This document shows, piece after piece, positions 1-10,269 of a DNA stretch of 64,000 nt. The stretch is from Rhyacophila brunnea (Eukaryota > Arthropoda > Insecta > Trichoptera > Rhyacophilidae), in the NCBI GenBank assembly GCA_022495005.1, contig JAGYXB010002034.1, positions 496,001 to 560,000 of the forward strand, in the 5' to 3' direction. Both the position numbers and the translations under genes were made by a program. The notes beneath the pieces are model-generated. The model did no database searches. It was not told where the DNA came from and worked only from the letters and a program-made list of their open reading frames with translations. The stretch's first letter is position 1, and every line of letters starts with the position of its first letter.

Positions 1-2470
1 TTCAGTTATCACTAATTAACTGAAATATTTTTTTATTATCTGGCATAAATCCACAAGTATTTTATTTAATTTTAATACAGCTATTCATTTTTTAGATTTA
101 TGTAAAGTTATACCTTTAGTCAGAATTTTAAAACACTTTGGTCTAACCATCAGCTCTATTGAAAAACGTGACTGGGATACACAATACAATAATCAAAAGA
201 GCTATTTTGAAATTATCGTTTTACAATCATAATTAATGATATATGACAAAGGAATATTTAATACATACCATTTAATGTGTACAAGAAAATATCTCTTTTA
301 AAACCATTCACACATTTGTTTAGGATTGGATGACAAATAACAATGAATAATTTTCGATTTCATCTTGTGCATAAACATGTATAATGTTTATTCACTTCAT
401 AACAGTGTCACTTTCAAACTGTTATTTAATACGAGCATTCCATCAAATATTTGTTATTTTACCGAAAAGACAGTGATGGTCATAATAATGAATCTATTAA
501 TAATTACGAGTGACTTTCAACGCTAGTAATTATTGTTCATTCATCTTGGTTTGTAAATATCTGTACATAACAGAAAAAAGGATAAACACTGTGGTTTCAT
601 ACTTATCGTTCATATAGCTAAATAAATACTCACTAGTTTAGTTCTAGTTTAAAACCGTGACTGTATACAAGTTTATTAATATTGGGTGAAATCGACTTGA
701 TTGAAACTACGAGAACAAATTTAGCAGTTATTGTGTATTGATTTTAAATTTAAAATGAGGCTTTATTATAGCACTGCAACAAAATTTGATTTGTTGATTT
801 CCTTCGAACAATGCAAAATTCATGTAAAAACAAAGCCAAACATACAAAAACATTTTCACGTCACCAACTTGACACTTCAACCAGAAAATGCATCCCTAGA
901 CGGCTTGTATGAGGCAACATCTTAAAGGTGAACGCTTCAATCATGCCTCTATTTTTTACTACACCAGTGGAGGCTAATATAATTTGTAACTAGAGCTTGT
1001 GATCGAGAAACCTCGTCTTCCAATCCTAGTCAAGGCTAATCTCAAATCTAATAAATTTTCCGAAATATTGAGGAATTGAAAATTTTTCAGTAAGCTTAAT
1101 TGGATAAGGTGTCTTGTTAGATTCCCGGAAAGCGCTTAAAAACGAAAAACCTCTTGATTTTAGAATCAAATTTCGATTCACGGCTTCAGATACGGCCACT
1201 AACAACTGGGTCAGCGTACGTTGAATGTATGGTTAACAACTTAACAACCATTATTCGTAAAAAAAAATCAATAACGTAATGATCAATCTCTCGAGGCCCA
1301 TATGGTCCACTTAGGAACCGAGATGGCAATTAACTTTTTTTAAGTATTATTGTGAAAATATATCTAGTAAATTTTCAACTCCATTTCATCGTGGGCTCGC
1401 TTTATCACGTGGCGATTTTTTTTGTTCAACTCTATGTTGAATGACAGTTGAGAGTAAAAAATAAGTGGGAATCATATTATTTCAACAATGTTGATCAATC
1501 AATCTGTACATTAAATTGGACGGATTTTAGGTCCTTTATACTTTTATTGAGTTAAAAGTGAATCAGAATTTGAATCAAATGGTTGCCTAGTAAGTTGCCT
1601 AGCGTAACCAAGGTGATAACAATTCGCATCGGCATGCCAAACTTGTTTGTTTCACATGACGCTGTTTTGATTCCAATTATCAGTTCAACTTAAATCGATA
1701 CATGGGAATATAACTTTCGATTTCACGTTCAACATCCAACATTCATCAAGCAGTTGAACGACAAAAATCGCCTTGTCAAAACGCGGCATTACGTAATCTT
1801 GTCTGGACTAAAAATATATATTATTGAAAGGGAAAATGATGACGTCTGTTTTCCGAGGGTTGGCGGGTGTTTATGAAAAACCCACTGTGCTGTCTCAACT
1901 ATATTGTACGGATGCACTAAAATAATCGCTAATATTTTAAATAGCTAAGCTTGCATTTAAAAAATGCATGGCACGCGCTCATTAATTGATAGCCGTCTTC
2001 CTGCGCATGTGTGCGTATAGCGTCTACGTAACACACAGAAGCGAAAAAGAATAATAATATGGCAAGAACTTTACTGACCCACTTTCTACGTTCGGGTGTT
2101 TCCGGCGGCTCGCATATGGCCGCTCGGCAACATTCGGCCTCTTACGTATTCACACGTCGGATGCGAAGGTATATTCGCGCCGAAGTCAGGTGTTTTAAAC
2201 ACAATTCTCGCAACGGGAAGATTAATAAAATAGTTTAATTCACTATTATAATATTAAGTTAAGACAAATGATTGGCTATTCAACTCATTCATTGACAAGA
2301 CAGTGTCTTCTCGTTGGGGAAAGACAGGTAATGCGCTGAACGAATAAATATTAATAAACCACTTATATCTTTTATTCAACGAATAATAAAATTAACAATA
2401 TTTGAGAACGTAACATTCTACTGTTCGGCTCTATATATTGACATCCACGTCATGCCATTGTCTGCGATGA
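1..2470. other. AT-rich non-coding stretch
   Basis: I see no gene here. Open frames are short and look like chance. A somewhat more GC-rich and CpG-bearing patch lies near 2075-2200, but no splice or coding signal supports an exon. Confidence 0.6.
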
Positions 2471-2478
2471 CAGTATTA

Positions 2479-2629
2479 TGCCGGGTCCACACTGGCAACA
2501 TGTCGCCGGCAACCTCGTTAAATGTTACGATAATTATCATAATTGCTTAAGAAATTTTACGATAATTATCATTCTTATCGTAAAATTTAACGAGGTTGCC
2601 GGCGACATGTTGCCAATGTGGACCCGGCA
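2479..2629. mobile_element. PIF/Harbinger-like MITE with TTA target duplication
   Basis: The two ends, TGCCGGGTCCACACTGGC and its inverted counterpart, form an almost perfect terminal inverted repeat (TIR) of more than 50 bp, leaving only a short AT-rich centre. TTA lies immediately outside both ends (2476-2478 and 2630-2632), the target preference of PIF/Harbinger elements. There is no coding capacity, so it is a nonautonomous element. Superfamily placement is inferred from the TSD and compact form only. Confidence 0.75.
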
Positions 2630-2736
2630 TTACGTCACGCGCTTTTTACACGCAGGTGGTATTGCAACGGTTTTAGTTCCAGAAACGGCCGCAGTGACGT
2701 GTACGTCTTGATATTGAAGTCGAAGTCTATGTATTG

Positions 2737-2990
2737 AACATATATAATTTGAAAACATCTCATGCACATGCTTAGGCACGCATTAGAAAAATCCCTTTTT
2801 AGACAAAAATACGACACCCGACGGGACTTGAACCTGTAACCGCTGGATTAACAACAGTGTGCTTTTCAAATTGCGATACTGGAGCGAATCCAGCGATTAC
2901 AGGTTCAAGTCCCCTCAGGTGTCGTATATTTTTAAAGGATTTTTTCTAGTGGGTATATTATGCATGAGATGTTTTCAAATTATATATAAG
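2737..2990. repeat. Large inverted repeat made of two head-to-head SINE2 units
   Basis: The left arm (about 2737-2853) and right arm (about 2886-2990) are reverse complements with scattered mismatches. Each arm carries a tRNA B-box-like core, GGTTCAAGTCCC, and ends outward in a shared segment containing TTGAAAACATCTCATGC. The same SINE body recurs near 28987 and 53125. The locus could fold into a long hairpin. It is either a tail-to-tail insertion pair or a palindromic element that captured a SINE. Confidence 0.7.
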
Positions 2991-2999
2991 TATTCGAAT

Positions 3000-3715
3000 A
3001 AATACTAGGTATAACTTTTGAGAATAGGTTCCATGGAGATGGTTTTTTGCCTGCGGAGCTAACAATTTCTACGGTGTCATCAGTAAATGTGTCCATTTGT
3101 TTTTCGTATCACATTTTTCAGTTTAAGACAAAGAATTTACGTATAACTTTATTCTTTCACTGGCAAGGGTAGCAATGTCTAAAGACGTCACTTCATTTAG
3201 ATTTTAGATCTTAAAACGTATAACAACAAAACACATCGATACCTCAGTTTCAAAGTGTAACAACTCAAAAATAATTTCAATTTTAATAAATTATGAATCC
3301 CTGCATAAAAATTCCTCCACTATTCGAGATTTGAAAAATTATTTATACGAGCCTATGCACGAGTGTGCGTGACTTGCATCCATGTTGACGTCACGATAAT
3401 ATTACGAGTTCCATGCTATCTTATCTCAAAGCTGAAGTGTGTGTGTGAGAGATAAGAGATGCATCATAATGAGTTGTGTAAGCGAGACGGATAGTTATCC
3501 AATTATTATTGTTTGAAAATGAACGGAAATATTATTCTGTAGTTTTAAGTCTAGCGGTTTCTATGGCAACTGTTGCAAACAAAGTATATTAGATGATTAA
3601 CCCTTTATCAACGGCCCATTACCAGAGGTCGTATACCTAATAATTAATTACATATTAGTGAATTAAATCATGTTATTTTATTTTAACCCCCGTTTAAATT
3701 AATGTGTCCGGAAAT
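3000..3715. other. Non-coding stretch, nothing recognised
   Basis: AT-rich sequence with only short open frames and no repeat boundary that I can define. Confidence 0.5.
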
Positions 3716-4084
3716 TTGTATTTACCTATGCAATTGGCCGTATTCTCAGAGTAATGATATTATAGAGAGCGCCTATTTTTCGGATAAATGAAGCCTCGAT
3801 TTTATTATTATAAACTTAAATATGAAACGTTATACCATCATGTTGTTTCTCAGTACGGCTACTAAATTTAAACACAACATAGTTAACCATTTGTTCTACT
3901 AAGATAACTAAAAATAATTACCACTAACTTTATATTTAACACAAAAACAATAATTTATAAATTTCAGCAACACGTGCTCGCAGTTTTTAAATGAATGTAT
4001 CACTAATCAGTCTAATTCATTTTTATCGGCGACGTTGTGATAAAATATCTAATTCAGCCGTAGAAATTCTATCTTACTCTAACG

Positions 4085-4812
4085 CAGGGGGGGGGGCAAA
4101 TTGCGGCCCGCGGGCCGCATGTGGCCCGCCGGGTATTTTTTGCGGCCCGCCATCATTAATTGTACTTCTGATTAAGAATAACTTTTTTAAATATATTTTT
4201 TAAAAAATATTGACAATAGATTAAAATTTGAAGAATTTCTTGTTTCGTAATTGTATTATCTCAGTACGTCTTCCTTGCGTCTCGTCTCACACTATGTAAC
4301 CACTATTTTCTACGTTGAACATCGATTTCAATAGATATTGATAGTATGCCGACAGAGCTACAACTTGAGATTATTGATCTGCAGTGTGACACTGATTCAA
4401 GAGAATTGCATCGTCGTGAAGAAATCTCCAAATTTTACAATGCCCTTAATTCAGACAATTTCGACCAACTTAAAGATTATGAAAGAAAAATGTTCGTTAT
4501 TTTTGGATCAACCTATATATGTGAACAAACATTTCCGATCATGAACCTCAATAAAAATTCTTTACGATCAAATATCTCCAATGCCCATTTAGAAGCAGCT
4601 TTGAGAATATCAACTACAAAATTAACACCTGAATTTAAAAAAATGTTAAAAAAGGTAGGTACATCAGTTTCATTCTCTCATTAATTTTTTGTAATGTTTA
4701 TTTTTCGTGATAATAAATATTGTATATCTAATAATGGTATTTTACTTGCGGCCCGCCGCTCATTTTTAATTCTTGAATTTGGCCCTCCATCCAAAAAGTT
4801 TGCCCCCCCCTG
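4085..4812 (+). mobile_element. hAT transposon, internally deleted, perfect 8-bp TSD
   Basis: The element begins CAGGGGGGGGGCAAA and ends TTTGCCCCCCCCTG. It is flanked on both sides by CTCTAACG (4077-4084 and 4813-4820), the 8-bp duplication made by hAT transposases. Subterminal GCGGCCCGC motifs occur near both ends, which is typical of this hAT group. At 728 bp it retains only the transposase C-terminus and cannot be autonomous. The paralogous empty site at 15183-15190 confirms the boundaries. A second copy starts at 63759 in the opposite orientation. Confidence 0.92.
4346..4684 (+). pseudogene. hAT transposase C-terminal fragment (GTF2IRD2/ZBED-like)
   Basis: The 112-codon frame encodes the end of a hAT transposase. 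Its diagnostic parts are MPTELQLEIIDLQCD near residue 1, FGSTYICEQTFPIMN near residues 50-64, and LRSNISNAHLEAALRIST near residues 72-89. The last two form the C-terminal dimerisation region of the family that also gave GTF2IRD2-type and ZBED-type genes. The same frame is open upstream only to 4319, where a TGA closes it, so the DNA-binding and most catalytic parts are missing; family proteins normally run to several hundred residues. It lies inside the TSD-bounded element, so it is a deletion derivative rather than a host gene. Family assignment comes from motif recognition, not a search. Confidence 0.78.
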
Positions 4813-4869
4813 CTCTAACGCATGGTGCGGAAATATAAGCGTGCCGAATGCTTTTCTCACTCGCACTTA

Positions 4870-5290
4870 TGGTCCGTTTTTGACTTTATCACACTTCACA
4901 GCGGGATATTCTATCGGACATCGATGGTCATTATAAGCCAGCCACCAGTATAAGTAAGTTGTCCGTTGAGTGAGGTCGCCACATGCTAACATTTGACATA
5001 CGATGTAATACTTTTTCTACTGTGACGAGCTTAGTTCTAAATTCGAACACCGGACAATTTATGATGGTATAAAATTCATTTCTAAATAAAACCTTAAAAA
5101 AATACGTAATAAAAACTACCACAATGCAAATGAAAGACATAAGAAAATAGATAGTATTATACTAACATATAATTTATATAAAATTCTGGTAGGTCCTCGT
5201 AAGTATGAACTATCATGTCGTAATTAATGCTCTTATTGAATCTAATAAAATTGGAATAGTAAAGTATCCTTCACATAACTTTGCCATTGT
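4870..5290 (-). repeat. Degenerate Fam-A copy
   Basis: Scattered blocks match Fam-A. Examples are a version of ATCACACTTCACCGTG near 4888, AAAATTCATTTCTAAATAAA near 5071, and ATTGAATCTAATAAAATTGG near 5237. They occur in the same order and spacing as in the copy at 26634-27045. The copy is old and its edges are unclear. Confidence 0.45.
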
Positions 5291-5433
5291 ACACAGTGAC
5301 AAGATTTGTGTGTACACGCACTCCGTATTAGAGCATTAGTAAATGCAGGCGCCTGATTGGCTGATTTCATCAAATAATTCAAAAAAATCTATTCCAAATT
5401 GCAAGGTTACGTGGAGGGTAGTATACTCAATAC

Positions 5434-6162
5434 TAGGGATCCCGAGCTATTTTCGATACCTATGGATCCCGGGATTGATAAACATAATCCCGGGATTTCG
5501 GGATTGATTTTTTATCAATTTTTATGGAAAATAAAATAAAAGCGAAAATATAACAGAAAAAATACATTTAATAAAAAATAACTACATTAGAAATAAACTG
5601 AGTTTGAATGAAGTTTGATTTATACCCATGTGTAGGTTGCCGATTCATTTTATTTTTTCACATAAATTATTAAAAATGGAAAGATTGGAAAAAACAATGC
5701 TTCGCACTTTTAACAAAGTAATTCCACCATGATATCATACGTTTTACGGCAGTTTCATATTTGGCTGACTAATTAGATTTATGAAGCGGCCATAAGTACG
5801 CCATGATTATTTGCTTTACTATTTTAAATCTCGCTAATCCATTCATTAAGTCTTTACTATCAGAAACAGCAATCTCCTATTAAATTCACATTATTATTTA
5901 TATTACAATATTATTTACTCCATTAAACTTATGTATTTCCAAGATTGAACGTATACAATATTAACAATAAATGTCTTAAATAGTATAAATTATACTAGAT
6001 TTATTTTTGACCGATTTTATCAATGTTATTTGTAAATATAAAAATTTTATATTAACAATGGAAAAAATGCCAATCCCGGGACCAGTCCCGGGATCCCGGG
6101 ATTGTCAAATTGTAATCCTGAAATCCCGGGATCAGAATTTTGGCTCGGGATTGGATTCCCTA
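5434..6162. mobile_element. Nonautonomous hAT with GGGATCCCGGGAT-rich ends
   Basis: The element starts TAGGGATCCCGAGC and ends with the inverted form (GCTCGGGATTGGATTCCCTA). The 8-bp direct repeat CTCAATAC stands on both sides (5426-5433 and 6163-6170). Both termini carry repeated CCCGGGATT units, while the 500-bp middle is AT-rich and has no transposase. The TSD length and subterminal repeat architecture fit hAT. Confidence 0.82.
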
Positions 6163-6344
6163 CTCAATACTGCCTGCCTACGAACAATGCGTGTTCTTTT
6201 TAACTCAATGCAAGTAAAACAGTTCACGGTAAACTGTGTTACCCCATTACCCTCACAATATTACTATCCGTATAAAAATCCTCCGGACATTCTTTATTGG
6301 CGAAATATTTTAATAATAATTACATAGTGACGTGGAATAGTGTT

Positions 6345-6450
6345 GGGAAAATGCACATGTATCGCAGGACGTGGGTTCGAACCCGTGATGCAGTGACTTC
6401 ATATACGGCTGCTCTACCAACTCGGCCACCGTGGGTGCACGACATAATTA
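6345..6450 (-). repeat. tRNA-derived SINE head
   Basis: On the minus strand an A-box-like TGGCCGAGTTGGTAGAGC is followed about 35 bp later by a B box GGGTTCGAACCC. The would-be acceptor ends do not pair, so this is a SINE promoter region rather than a functional tRNA. Confidence 0.6.
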
Positions 6451-6467
6451 TTTATACAGCTGTCTGC

Positions 6468-6745
6468 TACCAGTGCTCATATTGTATGCATGTAAAACAT
6501 CGGCCCTTCTTAATTTGACCATAAAGCCACGTGTATTCTGTAACCACTCGTGAATATGGCAGGTCGCGGGTGAGAAAGTGAGCATGTGTGCTGGGGCAGG
6601 GGCCGTGGTTGCAAATAGTTTCTGGAGTGTCTGGGTATGGAGAATGTTTCCGGAAAAGTGCGGGGACCCCCATACCATTATTATGTATGCGCACCTGGTT
6701 CAACTAATGTGTGCTACCAGTGCTCACATATGCATGTAAAATCTA
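6468..6745 (+). repeat. Direct repeat flanking a 210-bp segment
   Basis: The block beginning CTACCAGTGCTCAT at about 6468-6503 recurs at about 6713-6745, ending in ATGCATGTAAAA in both. It is a small segmental duplication, or the two ends of a SINE or MITE unit. No coding sequence is recognised between the copies. Confidence 0.55.
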
Positions 6746-7005
6746 AATTACTAAAAAACTTTTTATCCTGTTTCCGAAATTCTTTTAGAGAAGTTGAAAC
6801 TCTCCAAGAGTACTTCGAGATGAATTGACATGATGCACCCAACAAGTTCGAATTTGAGACTTTCGAAATTTCAAACTTAAATTCTCTGTGAGAAGTAGCT
6901 TTCTGGTTAGTTTTCAAAGTGACATCGGTGTTGACTTGAGCGCTCCCAAATGTCAAATGAATTTGTACGTAAGCAATGTGGCAGTAGTGTTTTTAGTAGA
7001 CAAGC

Positions 7006-7124
7006 ATAGCACCTAGCTTAGCACTAGCGAAGCACCTACCTATGTGGCCGAAGCCTTAGCGATAGGTAGGGGGGCCCGGCAAACATCCTAGCCCGGGGGC
7101 TCGCTTCAGGATGTGGGGGCCATG
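7006..7124 (+). repeat. Fam-G right-end fragment
   Basis: Carries CCTTAGCGATAGGTAGG and ends AGGATGTGGGGGCCATG, matching the right end of the Fam-G copy at 7922-8317. It is strikingly GC-rich against its surroundings. Confidence 0.6.
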
Positions 7125-7520
7125 CGTGTTTAAATGTATCCCGTATTCTTCCTTACTTGAGATCGGTTGCCTGCTTCTCCTTGGACCCATTAGGTATTTC
7201 AGTCCCCATTATTTCTGAGTTCCCTTATATGCACTATATATTCTAGTCTAAGGTTGTAAATACCACCAGATCAATGCCCGAGATAACAATCGACAAATAG
7301 ATTGGGTAATGCCAATTATATCCGGAACTAAAATACCTAATATAGTATGTACGAATTTCGCCATCACGTCAACATGCCCCCGGGTAATAATTATTTTTTT
7401 TATTGCTAAGTGTACGAAAAAAAAAACTCAATAATGCCAGAGGCATATTGCAAAAAATACAATGACATGGAAAAGAAAGTGCTTTGCAGGGCGCGCCAGA
7501 AAAATATTATTTAGAAGCCT

Positions 7521-7665
7521 TCGTCATCAGCATCATGCGTCATTAATCCAATTCTGGACGAAGAGCTTGTGTGTACCAGTGTATAGAACCAGTGTCTACG
7601 CACAATATATTCAATGATCCAGCGACATTTCGATTATTCTGCACCTTTCGGACACCGCTGGAAAA
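7521..7665 (-). pseudogene. Degenerate RTE-like LINE 3' end
   Basis: Blocks such as CATCAGCATCAT, AATCCAATTCTGGACGAAG and GATCCAGCGACATTTCG follow the same order as in the better-preserved LINE tail at 48800-48961. The frame is lost. It is a 5'-truncated LINE relic on the minus strand. Confidence 0.5.
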
Positions 7666-7921
7666 CCAACTAGAGTCTATATTCTATAAACTAGCGTACA
7701 AGTTAAACGGAAAGCATTGTGCCATCGCGTTTAACTGTTGCAAGTTTTCAATGAGAGGGTATGAGATGGATGCTGAAACGGGGGAACCGGCACGCCAGCT
7801 TATAGAAAGCAGACTCTACCATTTTTTTTTTTTTTTAATTATTACATTACAGGTTTTCTTACCAATTCATTCATTTTACTGTAATATGCGTTATGTTCAG
7901 CATGCATTTTCACCACATTTC

Positions 7922-8317
7922 ACATGGTCACCACAAGGGGGGGCTGATAGGGGTCTAGCCTGAGGGGCCGGGCTCATGGGGGGCCCGGCGTGGCGAGTCG
8001 ACCAGATATATATACCTACTTCTATTTTCGCTTTACTGCTATTAATATCAATGATGATTATATTTTGAAATACGTGGTTGTGTGAAACAATTTTTAATTG
8101 TGTTATTCAATTCAATAACTCCATAATTCAAGTGGTTGTAAGTAATACAAAAATAACCTAAATACCCTTAATTTTACACTGTAAACCACTTGGAAAACGC
8201 TATTGTAGAGCGTCACAATGCCTTTAAACCTTAGCGATAGGTAGGGTGGGCGTCAAAGATACTATTATACTATTTTAGATGTGGGGTGCATGCTGCTAAG
8301 TTTGTCTTACTTTTGTA
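7922..8317 (+). mobile_element. Fam-G GC-rich element, full-length copy
   Basis: It begins CATGGTCACCACAAGGGGG, passes through GCTCTAGCCTG-like and GGCGTGGCGAGTCGACCAG blocks, and ends with CCTTAGCGATAGGTAGGG and a degenerate GTGGGGTGCATG. The ends are short inverted copies of CATGGYCCCCACA. Other copies are at 7006, 8340, 27046, 32757 and 38640. It has no coding capacity and its superfamily is undetermined. Confidence 0.6.
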
Positions 8318-8339
8318 CCATTAAACCTATCAGTTACGT

Positions 8340-8440
8340 ACATGGTCCCACAAAGGGGGGGCTGACAGGGCTCTAGCCTGGGGGCCCGGGCTCAGGAAGG
8401 GCCCGGCGTGGCGAGTCGACCAGTTAAGTGATATAAACAG
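8340..8440 (+). repeat. Fam-G left-end fragment
   Basis: Starts CATGGTCCCACAAAGGGGG and runs to GGCGTGGCGAGTCGACCAG, then stops resembling the family after about 100 bp. Confidence 0.65.
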
Positions 8441-8590
8441 ACATCAAAAATTCTCTCTAATATTATATAGGGTCAGTCCTCTGTGAAACCCTTTATTTGA
8501 AGTGACTGTCAGAAGCGAGTTTGAGTTTGTCATATTTATATATTATATCGTGTCAAACTCAGTCTCTCTTGGGCATCTGCTCCTGAGACA

Positions 8591-8833
8591 TTTTTTCCGA
8601 CCATGTCCGATCCTAATAGGATCATATGGGCCTCCACAGAGTAGAGGATTGTATTAACACATTTTGTTTTTTACGAAAAATGGATGTCAGCCACTTGCTC
8701 AACCTATTAGGTCCATACCCTGATTCACACACAAATTGAAAAACAATATGTGTACTTGCCAGACCCAGGATTCGAACCTGGGACCCACGGCGTTATAGTC
8801 CAACGCTTAAGCCGCGCGGCCAAAGTGGGCGTA
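8591..8833 (-). mobile_element. SINE1 (tRNA-derived) copy
   Basis: Read on the minus strand it opens with an A-box-like GGCCGCGCGGCTTAAGCG, then the B box GGTTCGAATCC, then a tail with GGACCTAATAGGTTGAGCA and CTCTGTGGAGGCCCATATG. At least nine related copies or fragments occur in this window. Pol III internal promoters are the expected mode of transcription for such elements. Confidence 0.8.
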
Positions 8834-9004
8834 CCCAGACATACCCATCCGTAAAAAACTGCTGATGCTTCACATCCAAATTTAGGACCTCGTGATACGC
8901 TCGATTAAGACCGAGTGTGTTGTGGGGCGGGTTGGTTTGGATGGGGTCTACGTTTGTGTTGTCACATTTTCTATGCTACAAACAACGAATGCTTCCTGAC
9001 TATT

Positions 9005-9320
9005 CAAGGCGAAGGGTGGAGGTAGGCTGTTAAGATAAGCGATAAATAGTGCACACTAAACTTTGTCAATCATACGAATTTGTTTTCATTGAAATAAGAC
9101 TACAACGCTGATTGACGCGACAACGACGCTAAGACGCTGTTGGATAGTTTTTAAAATTCAATTAAACCCTGCCATTATAAATAATAGTTAAAAAATATTT
9201 ACTCGTCTATAAAACATCTAAAATTATGTAATTAAATCATATATAACTTTGGATATTTTATAGATCGTGTAATATTTTTATTTATTTTAGTTTGGTTTGG
9301 GCAGGGCTTAATGAATTTAA
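9005..9320 (+). mobile_element. hAT-B left portion
   Basis: Starts CAAGGCGAAGGGTGGAGG and follows the hAT-B consensus for about 300 bp, including GTGCACACTAAACTTTGTC and TTTATAGAT. The right end is missing. Confidence 0.65.
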
Positions 9321-9401
9321 GTTTTGTACTATTCCATTTGAGTCGCTTTTTTGCAACCCGGGTACAAAAGATCATCAAAGTTTTAAGTTTTACGTCGATG
9401 A

Positions 9402-9512
9402 ACAATGCTAGATTTAACGCCATACGCCAGATGCGAATTTTGCAAACTAGACGCTTATTAAAAAATGGTAGATCTGGCAAGAAAAACGCTAAGTTGGCAA
9501 CGCTGCCTACAG
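9402..9512 (+). repeat. Dispersed repeat shared with 60440-60545
   Basis: Both places contain AGATCTGGCAAGAAAAA followed by CTAAGTTGGCAACGCTG, with similar flanks. No coding function is recognised. Confidence 0.5.
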
Positions 9513-9514
9513 GT

Positions 9515-10085
9515 CATGTGTTTATCGCAAGAGCCAAAGTGTGGAGTGTCTTAGTAAGGGGAACAGAAGCGATGAGAAGCTATAAGTCGTAGGCGGGGTA
9601 AATGTGGAAGTCTTATTAAAAATCAATATAAAATATTATGGATGTTTTTTTTTTAAATGGACCCCTCCAAACTATTTTCCCGTGTGCGCGAGTGCTAACA
9701 TAATATATATTATAATATGCTATGTTGATCGACGTTTGTTATAATGTTATAATTATAAGTAAGCATTTATAGTTAGTTATATCTTCAGTTATATCTATAC
9801 GATGTTATATTGTTATGCGACGATAAAGATGACGTAACCTAATATAATAAAACAACAATAATTATTATTATGCTGTAGTTCAGTTGTTGCCAAAGTGAAA
9901 GTAACCGATGAACAACGAGTCCTTCTAAAACTTTATTGTTTTTCCAACGATAATAAAAGTATTATATAGTTGTGAATAAAAATATAAAGTATCGTAAAGT
10001 AACTATAAACAGATTGTTTGACTCTAAAGTCCACACCTAAACGTATTAAGAAAAATTAAGCGCAGATAACAAGCACAGTTCATTA
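9515..10085. other. AT-rich non-coding stretch
   Basis: Only short frames. The block CCCTCCAAACTATTTT near 9663 recurs inverted near 17590, so part of it is dispersed repeat. Confidence 0.45.
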
Positions 10086-10090
10086 TCTTA

Positions 10091-10262
10091 AGCCGGGTAG
10101 GTACTCATTATGCGAGCCGCAACTGTAACCGTTCCAGATACAGTAAGCAACTCTAGCTGCGAAATAATTATTTCTTAAACTCGCGAACTAATTATTCGGC
10201 GTCTATACGAGTTACTGTATCTGCAACGGTTACAGTTACGGCTCGCTAGTGAGTACCCGGCT
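10091..10262. mobile_element. PIF/Harbinger-like MITE, TTA TSD
   Basis: The ends AGCCGGGTAGGTACTCA and TGAGTACCCGGCT are inverted, and the match continues through GAGCCGCAACTGTAACCGTT and CAGATACAGTAA-type blocks. TTA flanks both sides (10088-10090 and 10263-10265). It has no coding capacity. The TIR start resembles that of the 2479-2629 element, so the two may share a transposase source. Confidence 0.75.
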
Positions 10263-10269
10263 TTACATT

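Larger units (their letters stand above)
3716..4950 (+). repeat. Fam-H repeat copy 1, split by a hAT element
   Basis: The sequence on both sides of the hAT at 4085-4812 matches, in reverse, 15115-15790, and the left part also matches 63520-63758 in direct orientation. Shared landmarks are the block around TATGAAACGTTATACCATCA and the block around ATTCTATCTTACTCTAACG. The family is unclassified and non-coding. The right edge near 4870-4950 blends into a degenerate Fam-A copy. Confidence 0.7.

Noticed and set aside
6007..6327. 106-codon plus-strand gene
   Set aside because: It crosses the right end of the hAT at 5434-6162; part encodes the CCCGGGATT repeats.
6345..6450. Functional tRNA gene
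   Set aside because: A and B boxes are present but the acceptor ends do not pair and no proper anticodon arm can be drawn; better explained as a SINE head.
8760..8830. Functional tRNA gene in SINE1
   Set aside because: The same segment recurs many times with a fixed non-tRNA tail; it is a SINE promoter.
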